Source of the DNA: Gammaproteobacteria bacterium
GTDB taxonomy: Bacteria > Pseudomonadota > Gammaproteobacteria > Pseudomonadales > Pseudomonadaceae
Direction: 5' to 3'
DNA length: 5,981 bases
Assembly: GCA_012513235.1 (NCBI GenBank)
Contig: JAAZCO010000201.1
Location: 1-5,981, forward strand
A program made the position numbers and the translations under genes. Shown here piece by piece: positions 1-5,981 of this stretch. Position 1 is the stretch's first letter; each line of letters starts with the position of its first letter. The notes below the pieces were generated by a model, which searched no databases, had not been told where the DNA came from, and was given only the letters and a program-made list of their open reading frames with translations.

Positions 1-1179
1 ACTGCGATTTACAAAATCATCACGCAGCTTTTCCAACGCTTGTGCTGCAGGCAACTCACCCAGTTGACGAAAGAATAAAGTGTAGTCCACCGCACTTTGA
101 TCCATCTGCACCAGTAACTTATCAATCAACAAGGCATCTGCTTCCTGCTCGCCAATTAAACCCAAGCGCGCACGCATGGCGGTTAAATAGGCTTGCTGCT
201 GAATGGCGGCATAACCATCGAGAATCTCTTGTAAGCGCTCAACGGCCACATAACGGGTGAGAGTTTCCGCAAAAGCGGTCAGGTTCCAATAGCCCATCGC
301 CACTTGCTGATTAAAAGCATAACGGCCGCGGTTATCCGAATGGTTACAAATGTGGTTGTGCTGAAAATCATCTAAAAAGGCATAGGGACCAAAATCAAAA
401 GTCAGGCCCAAGATCGACATATTGTCGGTGTTCATCACGCCATGGCAAAAACCATAGGCTTGCCACAGAGCAATAGTTTCAGCAGTGCGCTTGACCACTT
501 CCGTGAGCAACGCAGCTAAAGGCTCATCAGCAGTTAAGCACTCTGGATAGAGGTCATTGAGTACATGCGCATGCAAACGCTCCAACTCGCCATATTGTTT
601 GTTGTAATAAAAGTACTCAAAGTGGCCAAAGCGAATATGACTGGGCGATAAACGTAGCAACATCGCTGCAGTTTCGCGGTGTTCACGCCACACAACCGTT
701 TCTGAATCAGTCACACATAAGGCGCGTGAAGTTGGAATGCCGAGCTTGTGTAAGTACTCACTGGCGAGAAACTCGCGAATACTGCTGCGCAATACGGCGC
801 GGCCATCACCAGTACGTGAGAAGGGTGTTAAACCTGCACCTTTGAGATGCACATCCCAATGTTCACCGGCATGATTGACCACTTCACCGAGTAACAAGCC
901 ACGACCATCGCCTAAGCGCGGAGTGTAGCCGCCAAACTGATGCCCAGAATAGACCATGGCGCGCGGCATCTGTTGCGGCCAATACCAAGCACCACTGGCT
1001 AGTTGCAGTAGCTTAGGATCATCTGCAGTCTCGGCCGGCAGGCCCAGTAAGGCTAAGGCCTCAGTACTGCAGATCACCATTTTTGCTTGCTCAACACCAG
1101 TGGGCTCAATGGGTGCAGAAAACACATCGCCTAAGTCAGCAAAGCGTGGATTAAACTTAAGGGTGTCTAGGCTTTTCAT
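1..1179 (-). CDS. selO: Protein adenylyltransferase SelO (YdiU), 3'-truncated by window edge
   Basis: A pseudokinase-fold enzyme of the SelO/YdiU (UPF0061) family. It transfers AMP from ATP to Ser, Thr or Tyr of target proteins, linked in E. coli to redox stress and glutathionylation; UMPylation has been reported for Salmonella YdiU. The first 393 residues are open from the ATG at 1179 to the left edge. Family members have about 480-490, so roughly 90 C-terminal residues are outside, including the terminal Cys (Sec in animals). Visible motifs are SGHQFGGYTPRLGDGRGLLL (78-97), HLKGAGLTPFSRTGDGRAVL (111-130), RSSIREFL (131-138), the catalytic stretch HGVMNTDNMSILGLTFDFGP (246-265) and ICNHSDNRGRYAFNQQ (277-292). 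The residues known to act in the P. syringae enzyme are all here at the same numbers: Lys113 and Glu136 (ion pair), Arg176 and Arg183 (phosphate contacts), Asp252 (catalytic), and Asn253 and Asp262 (metal). The exact register supports this start. It follows mscK after 29 nt in the same direction. There is no frameshift or internal stop. Confidence 0.96.
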   Translation of the reverse strand, partial: MKSLDTLKFNPRFADLGDVFSAPIEPTGVEQAKMVICSTEALALLGLPAETADDPKLLQLASGAWYWPQQMPRAMVYSGHQFGGYTPRLGDGRGLLLGEVVNHAGEHWDVHLKGAGLTPFSRTGDGRAVLRSSIREFLASEYLHKLGIPTSRALCVTDSETVVWREHRETAAMLLRLSPSHIRFGHFEYFYYNKQYGELERLHAHVLNDLYPECLTADEPLAALLTEVVKRTAETIALWQAYGFCHGVMNTDNMSILGLTFDFGPYAFLDDFQHNHICNHSDNRGRYAFNQQVAMGYWNLTAFAETLTRYVAVERLQEILDGYAAIQQQAYLTAMRARLGLIGEQEADALLIDKLLVQMDQSAVDYTLFFRQLGELPAAQALEKLRDDFVNRS

Positions 1180-1189
1180 TGGATAGGCA

Positions 1190-1193
1190 CTCC
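1190..1193 (-). promoter_or_regulatory. selO ribosome binding site
   Basis: On the minus strand GGAG lies 10 nt upstream of the selO ATG, inside the 29-nt gap after the mscK stop. The spacing is slightly long but workable. The gap is too short for a separate terminator plus promoter, and I see neither, so selO is probably translated from the transcript that carries mscK. Confidence 0.6.
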
Positions 1194-1208
1194 AGCAGCG
1201 TGCAGCAG

Positions 1209-4200
1209 TTAAGCAGTCGGTGCTTGATTATCGGTCAAAGGCGGGTTTTGGCTCTGTACCAGTTGTTCTTGACCTTGGTTATTTTTGATAAAGACATCCA
1301 ACTGATTAAAGGCCATATCAATATTATTATCGCGGAACACCATCACTAGACTGCGCAGTACTTCATCAATTGAGGGGTTACGGTCAGCCAACTCACGCAC
1401 ATAAAAGCGCAATTCATTATCAAAAGTATTGGCGCTAATGCCTAAAAACAGTACCACAGGTGCAGGATCACGCATCACTCTGGGATTGTCCTGCATGGTT
1501 TTCATCATCAGGTCGCGCGCTACGTCCATATCAGTGTCATAGGCCACACCAATGCGCACAATCACCCGCGTCACCGTATCGGTGAGCGACCAGTTCACCA
1601 ATTGATCAGTGACAAACACTTTGTTCGGCACAATAATTTCTTTACGGTCAAAATCGGTAATAGTGGTAGCGCGAATGCGAATTCGGCTGACCGTGCCCGA
1701 TAAGTTACCGATAGTGACCACATCGCCAATACGCACTGGGCGCTCAAAAAGAATAATCAGACCTGAGACAAAGTTGGCAAAAATTTCTTGTAAACCAAAA
1801 CCTAAACCCACTGACAATGCCGCCACGAGCCACTGTAACTTATCCCAACTGACGCCCAGTACCGATAAAGTCGCAACAAAACCTGTCGCCGATAATGCGT
1901 AAGATAATAGCGTGGTTGTGGCGTATGCACTGCCTTGCGCCAAGCGCATGCGCGACAAAAACAATACTTCTAACAAGCCAGGTAAGTTACGCGCCAAAGC
2001 AATGGTAATTAAAATAATAACTCCAGCATCCAGCACATCGCGCAAGCTAATAGGCACGGAAGCACCGGCACTGCTCACGTATTCATACAGGGTGATATTG
2101 TCTAAATAAGTAAATAGAGACAATAAATCAGACCACACCCAATACAAACTAATAAAGAAAACACCCAACAACATCAAGCGGGCTAGGCGTAAAGACTGTT
2201 CATTGATTTGCGAGATATCTAACAGCATATCGTCGGTGGCAACATCACCCTCCACGCCATCTTTAGGTTGATTCTGCTTGGCATCTTGCGCGCGCTGCCA
2301 GGCTAAACGACGGGCAGCCAAAGCTAAACCGCGCACCAATACCGCTTCAAGCAATATCCAAATCAGCACCAACGAGAGAGTATCCAGCAAGCGGGCACTT
2401 AACTTGAGCGAGGTGTAGTAATAACCCGACACTAAAGCGGCGGCAAAAAACAACGGCTGCACGACCACCACAGCACCAATTAAACGACGGAAAAACGAGG
2501 CATTTTCACTACTATAACGGTGGAACACTAAGCGACCCATAGTCCATGTCAGCAGCAGCAGGCAGATCATTAACAAGGCAATGCCTATGACATCATCACT
2601 CAGTGCAGCGGGCTGCGCTTGTGCCACAGTCACCACGGCAGTCAGCACCAATGTCGTTAAACCTAATGCACGAATACGTGGCTGCAAAAACGCGACTTGA
2701 GCACGCGGCCAGCGAAAATGCATAATCGCCATACCGTTAGGCGCTAAAATCCGATAGGCGCAGTAAAACACTAACCACACCTGCGCCATGCTCAGTAAAG
2801 CCTGCCCCACCTCGAGATTATGGCCTAGGCTGTCCGCTTGAATCACCAGCCCAATACTGGCCAACACCAGCGCACCGGGCAAAGCTAAGAGTAAATTTAA
2901 CCCAATGGCGCGTGGTGTATGCCACTGACTGTCATTACGAAAATGCCCGATATCAGCATGCAAACTGCGCAAAGCTTGCACGATGCGCGGACGCTGCCAG
3001 ATTGCTAACAGCATCACTAGCAGTAAAGGCGTAAACCACAACACACGCTTAACCAGACTTTGCCAGACATGATTGACATCGCTTTTCCACAGCACAGTAG
3101 TTAACTGGTAATGCAAGCGCTCAGGTGCGGCTTTGAGCCAGTCTAGGTCTAGAGGCTTATTACTGGGGATCCAAAACATCTGCTCATCGAGGGTTAAACG
3201 CAGTGCCGCTGTCATGCTTTGCAGCTGTTTTTGATTGAGCTGCAAGGTGATGGATTCACTTAAAAAGGCATTCAGCTCACGGTTCACCCGATCTAATAAC
3301 TCAGCCCGTGAACGCACTAACTCCAGCAAACTACTGCTTAAGGCTGCCCGTTCCTCACCTTCTACCATATCGTTAAGTGCCGTTTGCACATACTCGTCAG
3401 GCCGACTAACGGTGTCACGCAACTGACGCAATTCAAACTGATATAAGCGTGTATCAGCAATTTGGTCGGCTAAAGTCCGATCAAAACTCACCTGTGGCAA
3501 GGCCTGCTTTTGCTGATAAAGAATTTTTGCCAATAACAAGCTGCCCTGTAACACACTGATTTGTTCTTCCAGAGCTTGCTCAGTTTGCTGCACGCTATCC
3601 AACTGCTGACGCACCACTAAATTACGCTGGGTCAGCTGGTTACGGCGCTCGGTGACCGTCAATAAGTAATCCGACAGTTTTAGATTTAAGCTACTTTCGC
3701 GTAATAACAGACTATCTGTACCGGCTTTACTCACTTCTAACGCTAACTCAGCCACGGTTTTTTCAGAGTCGGCTTGGCGTTTTTGATTGAGCAAGGATTG
3801 TAACGCCAACACGTCTTCTTCTTGCAAACGTAACTTGAGCTTTAAGAGGTCGCTGCTGCTGCTACCCAGTTCTTGTAAAGCACTGTTACCGTTCAGCTCG
3901 GCACGACGTAAATTATTTTTACTTTCCAGCGCCAACAGTTCAGCTTGTAGCGCATCAGTTTTTTCTCGGGTGAGAGCTTTGCTGCCTTCTTTAGCGCTTT
4001 TAAGTAATGCATTAATTTCTTGAATACGCTGTTGATTGCTGCTGATATCAGCTTGCGCACGCTCAGGACGTGTCTGCGCAGTAATAATCAGCGCATTGGC
4101 ATCACCCAACTCTTTTTGTAAGGCGCGTAATTGTTGATTACGCTCCGCGATCAGGTGCTCTAATTCACTCACTGAAGCTTGCGCTAAACGCTTACTCGGA

Positions 4201-4505
4201 TCATCTTGCGGGGCAGCCAACAGTCGTTGCAAAGCAACTTGCATCTCGGCAATTTTCTTCGGCGCGCTCGCTAACTGTTCTTGTAATTCACGCTGCGCTT
4301 GCTCTGTACGCTCAGCTGTATCGAGCCATGCCAGCGTCTGCTCTATGGCTTGTTGCGCAGCTTGTTGTTCTGCTTCGGGTAATTTGCGGTTGGGTAAATC
4401 AGTCAGCGATTGACGCATATCAAAGGCATTTAAGGCAGCATAACTGGGACTGGCCGAAAAGCCCGCAAGGCAAACGATCAATAGCAACAGCAGTCTATAT
4501 TTCAT
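1209..4505 (-). CDS. mscK: MscK/KefA mechanosensitive channel
   Basis: A large inner-membrane mechanosensitive channel of the MscS superfamily that opens under membrane tension during hypo-osmotic shock. The E. coli MscK is also modulated by external K+. From the ATG at 4505 it has 1098 residues, against about 1120 in E. coli MscK. In order it shows: a signal peptide (KYRLLLLL core, likely cleavage after SYA at residue 23); a long Gln/Glu/Leu-rich periplasmic helical or coiled-coil region at about 25-440 (MscS_porin type); and about eleven hydrophobic helices, near 488-503, 534-555, 570-587, 611-629, 639-661, 675-697, 706-727, 774-795, 824-845, 863-885 and 890-920. The pore helix carries ALSVGLGFGLQEIFANFVSG, then FERPVRIGD (920-928), the beta-domain with TTITDFDRKEIIVPNK, and an alpha/beta C-terminal domain ending near 1073. 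A hydrophilic Gln/Asn-rich tail of about 25 residues follows. A charged loop (about 728-773) lies between helices 7 and 8, as in E. coli MscK. The ORF could be extended 8 codons to a TTG, but the ATG has the better ribosome site. The specific motifs and the eleven-helix layout favour MscK over MscM/YjeP or small MscS. Confidence 0.95.
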   Translation of the reverse strand: MKYRLLLLLIVCLAGFSASPSYAALNAFDMRQSLTDLPNRKLPEAEQQAAQQAIEQTLAWLDTAERTEQAQRELQEQLASAPKKIAEMQVALQRLLAAPQDDPSKRLAQASVSELEHLIAERNQQLRALQKELGDANALIITAQTRPERAQADISSNQQRIQEINALLKSAKEGSKALTREKTDALQAELLALESKNNLRRAELNGNSALQELGSSSSDLLKLKLRLQEEDVLALQSLLNQKRQADSEKTVAELALEVSKAGTDSLLLRESSLNLKLSDYLLTVTERRNQLTQRNLVVRQQLDSVQQTEQALEEQISVLQGSLLLAKILYQQKQALPQVSFDRTLADQIADTRLYQFELRQLRDTVSRPDEYVQTALNDMVEGEERAALSSSLLELVRSRAELLDRVNRELNAFLSESITLQLNQKQLQSMTAALRLTLDEQMFWIPSNKPLDLDWLKAAPERLHYQLTTVLWKSDVNHVWQSLVKRVLWFTPLLLVMLLAIWQRPRIVQALRSLHADIGHFRNDSQWHTPRAIGLNLLLALPGALVLASIGLVIQADSLGHNLEVGQALLSMAQVWLVFYCAYRILAPNGMAIMHFRWPRAQVAFLQPRIRALGLTTLVLTAVVTVAQAQPAALSDDVIGIALLMICLLLLTWTMGRLVFHRYSSENASFFRRLIGAVVVVQPLFFAAALVSGYYYTSLKLSARLLDTLSLVLIWILLEAVLVRGLALAARRLAWQRAQDAKQNQPKDGVEGDVATDDMLLDISQINEQSLRLARLMLLGVFFISLYWVWSDLLSLFTYLDNITLYEYVSSAGASVPISLRDVLDAGVIILITIALARNLPGLLEVLFLSRMRLAQGSAYATTTLLSYALSATGFVATLSVLGVSWDKLQWLVAALSVGLGFGLQEIFANFVSGLIILFERPVRIGDVVTIGNLSGTVSRIRIRATTITDFDRKEIIVPNKVFVTDQLVNWSLTDTVTRVIVRIGVAYDTDMDVARDLMMKTMQDNPRVMRDPAPVVLFLGISANTFDNELRFYVRELADRNPSIDEVLRSLVMVFRDNNIDMAFNQLDVFIKNNQGQEQLVQSQNPPLTDNQAPTA

Positions 4506-4582
4506 ATGCCTAAGCCTTCTTGTGAACAAAAATCTCGTGCCCCTAGCGTTATTATTGCAATACTTGGAACGCCTGCGACTCG
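4506..4582 (-). other. nhaP2-mscK intergenic gap
   Basis: This 77-nt spacer separates the antiporter stop from the channel start. It contains a perfect 10-bp palindrome, TATTGCAATA (4553-4562). The palindrome sits in the loop of a weak 5-bp inverted repeat, GCGTT/AACGC (4546-4550 and 4568-4572). On the minus strand a run of five T follows only after about 12 more bases, so this is not a convincing rho-independent terminator. The minus-strand hexamer AATAAT resembles a sigma-70 -10 box, but the hexamer 17 bp upstream (GTCGCA) matches the -35 consensus at only three positions. The gap could therefore hold a weak internal promoter for mscK-selO or simply be read through. The sequence does not decide between these. 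Confidence 0.4.
4515..4520 (-). promoter_or_regulatory. mscK ribosome binding site
   Basis: On the minus strand AGAAGG lies 9 nt before the ATG at 4505. This purine-rich Shine-Dalgarno site decides the start. It lies inside the reading frame extended to the TTG at 4529, and that TTG has only a poor GAG-like match in front of it. The signal peptide also reads naturally from the ATG. Confidence 0.7.
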
Positions 4583-5981
4583 TTAAAACACAGGTAACTC
4601 TAAGCGCTTCCCTTCTGGGAATCGTACCCCAACCTTACTGACTTTATTACCTTCCATCACCGCCACAGCCCAAGTCAAACCTTGCCATTCAATATGGTCA
4701 CCAAGGACGGCTTCACCACCCACAGCTTGGGTAATAAAATCTGCCAAGCTTAAGGTCGGGCTCAACTCGCCTAACTGCAGACCATAGACATCAGCCACAG
4801 CGCCAAGTTGCGCATCACCCTCTAGAACAAAGTCACCAAAGAAACGCATATCCAAACCGCGCTGCGGTGCCTTGCTAAATAAGCGTCCCAAAGCCGGCAG
4901 GTTATCTTCATGCCCAATCACACACAAAATATCATCGGCTTTTAAGCGGGTACTACCACTGGGGTGCAGCAGTTGATTTTTACGAAACAGCGCTGCAATA
5001 CGGGTGCCAGCCGGCATTTTAAGCTCACGCAGTTGCGCATCAATGCACCATTTCTGATTGCCTAAACTATAGACAAACAGCTCCCATTGGCTGGTGGGAT
5101 GAATCTCGAGACCAACACGTGAAATAGGTACCGGTGCCGGCGGCAAATCCACTTTGGCTTTGCGTGCGGCCCACGACAAGGTCGAGCCTTGCAATAGTAA
5201 CGACACCAAGACAATAAAGAAGGCGACGTTAAAAAACAGTTGCGCATTGGGTAAACCAGCCACCAACGGGAACACCGCCAAAATCACCGGCACCGCACCG
5301 CGCAAACCAATCCAAGAAATAAATACCCGTTCACGCAGGTTAAAACCACGAAAAGGTAATAAACCTAAGAATACGGATAACGGACGAGCAAAGAGAATCA
5401 TCCACAGAGACAGCAACAAAGCAGGTACGGCAATCGGTAACAATTCATGTGGCGTGAGTAATAATCCTAATACCAAGAACATACCAATTTGGCTGAGCCA
5501 GGCCAGCCCATCAAACATATGCAAGATGCCATGACGATTACGGATGGGGCGATTACCCAACACCATACCGCACACATAGACCGCTAAAATGCCGCTACCA
5601 CCGACTTCGCCAGAGAAGGCATAAATCATAATACTGCCACTCACCGCGAGCAGCGGATACAGGCCATCGGCCACCGTAATGCGGTTGATAATTTGCAGCA
5701 ATAACCAACCACCACCTAAACCCAGCACAGTCCCCAGACCAAACTGACGGCCCAGACTGTAAAAGAAGTCCATGCTGAAGTTGGTTTCACCCGCAACCAG
5801 CATGGCAATCAAGGTGACAGTGAGGAACATCGCCATCGGATCATTACTGCCCGACTCAATTTCCAAGGTGGAGCCAACCCGCTCGTTCAGCGATTTACCA
5901 TTGAGCAGATTAAATACCGCAGCGGCATCAGTGGAGCCGACAATCGAGCCAATCAGCAAACCTTCGAGCAAGGTGAGGTTA
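4583..5981 (-). CDS. nhaP2: K+/H+ antiporter NhaP2/CvrA family, 5'-truncated by window edge
   Basis: An inner-membrane monovalent cation/proton antiporter of the CPA1 family. Characterised NhaP2 proteins exchange cytoplasmic K+ (or Na+) for external H+. About 465 C-terminal residues are present. Family members are about 575-580 residues, so roughly 110 N-terminal residues and the start lie beyond the right edge; the TTG at 5971 is an internal Leu codon. In numbering from the first complete codon (5980), the exchanger signature GSTDAAAVF is at residues 16-24. Next come LNERVGSTLEIESGSNDPMA at about 31-50, with a conserved membrane Asp, and the helix WIGLRGAVPVILAVFPL at about 223-239. About nine hydrophobic segments end near residue 264. 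The cytoplasmic tail holds an RCK_C (TrkA_C) domain at about 288-373 and a CorC/HlyC transporter-associated domain at about 379-458. This three-part architecture separates NhaP2/CvrA from plain NhaP. The gene ends normally at a TAA, 77 nt upstream of mscK in the same direction. Family assignment is secure; K+ preference over Na+ is inferred from the family. Confidence 0.93.
   Translation of the reverse strand, partial: NLTLLEGLLIGSIVGSTDAAAVFNLLNGKSLNERVGSTLEIESGSNDPMAMFLTVTLIAMLVAGETNFSMDFFYSLGRQFGLGTVLGLGGGWLLLQIINRITVADGLYPLLAVSGSIMIYAFSGEVGGSGILAVYVCGMVLGNRPIRNRHGILHMFDGLAWLSQIGMFLVLGLLLTPHELLPIAVPALLLSLWMILFARPLSVFLGLLPFRGFNLRERVFISWIGLRGAVPVILAVFPLVAGLPNAQLFFNVAFFIVLVSLLLQGSTLSWAARKAKVDLPPAPVPISRVGLEIHPTSQWELFVYSLGNQKWCIDAQLRELKMPAGTRIAALFRKNQLLHPSGSTRLKADDILCVIGHEDNLPALGRLFSKAPQRGLDMRFFGDFVLEGDAQLGAVADVYGLQLGELSPTLSLADFITQAVGGEAVLGDHIEWQGLTWAVAVMEGNKVSKVGVRFPEGKRLELPVF

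Noticed and set aside
42..260. 72-codon plus-strand open frame
   Set aside because: It is antisense to selO codons that read as a good SelO sequence, its own composition is not protein-like, and no clear ribosome site was noted.
956..1186. 76-codon plus-strand open frame
   Set aside because: It lies antisense to the strongly conserved N-terminal part of selO and resembles no known family. It is a shadow frame.
1609..2109. Two plus-strand open frames (1609-1902 and 1912-2109)
   Set aside because: Both are antisense to the MscS pore and beta-domain of mscK, the most conserved part of the gene. Their products are low-complexity Lys/Thr/Ser-rich shadows.
3235..4513. Plus-strand open frames at 3235-3426, 3787-4023 and 4328-4513
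   Set aside because: They are antisense to the coiled-coil region of mscK. The Ser/Leu-rich composition is what Gln/Glu/Leu-rich codons give when read on the other strand.
4526..4572. Possible rho-independent terminator after nhaP2
   Set aside because: The stem is only 5 bp with a 17-nt loop, and the T-run is about 12 nt away from its base, so it does not have terminator geometry.
5062..5534. Open frames at 5062-5247 (minus) and 5154-5534 (plus)
   Set aside because: Both overlap the nhaP2 frame, which carries clear family motifs through this stretch. They are shadows.
5969..5971. TTG as a start for the antiporter
   Set aside because: The frame stays open to the window edge, and family length and the missing N-terminal helices show this is an internal Leu codon of a truncated gene.
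1..5981. Mobile elements, CRISPR, tRNA or a novel defence-type system
   Set aside because: The window is filled almost completely by three well-known housekeeping or stress genes. No repeat arrays, transposase motifs, tRNA-like folds or unexplained gaps over 77 nt were seen.

Overview
The window is ordinary chromosomal gammaproteobacterial DNA and fits the Pseudomonadaceae best. It has three tightly packed genes, all on the minus strand. From the first in transcription order they are: a K+/H+ antiporter of the NhaP2/CvrA family (5' end cut by the right edge), a full-length MscK/KefA-type mechanosensitive channel, and the protein adenylyltransferase SelO/YdiU (3' end cut by the left edge). From memory, the same order (antiporter, large MscS-family channel, UPF0061/SelO) occurs in Pseudomonas genomes. 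The SelO catalytic residues also fall at exactly the residue numbers I recall for the Pseudomonas syringae enzyme. Base composition looks close to 50% G+C (48% by hand count of the first 60 bases). That is low for classical Pseudomonas and suggests a lower-GC relative such as a Thiopseudomonas/Denitrificimonas-type lineage, but this placement is a guess.

Layout: 5981-4583 is the antiporter from within its membrane domain to its natural stop. 4582-4506 is a 77-nt gap with no convincing terminator. 4505-1209 is the channel, read from an ATG with a good ribosome binding site and a signal peptide. 1208-1180 is a 29-nt gap carrying a ribosome binding site. 1179-1 is the first 393 codons of selO. 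No stretch longer than 77 nt lacks a gene. I saw no tRNA, rRNA, insertion sequence, CRISPR array or prophage remnant.

The shared direction and short gaps suggest co-transcription, at least of mscK and selO. Function gives the group a loose logic. NhaP2 exchanges cytoplasmic K+ for protons, MscK releases solutes on osmotic downshock and in E. coli is modulated by external K+, and SelO AMPylates proteins in connection with redox stress. This is a plausible stress-response neighbourhood, not a new system. I found no evidence of a previously undescribed element.
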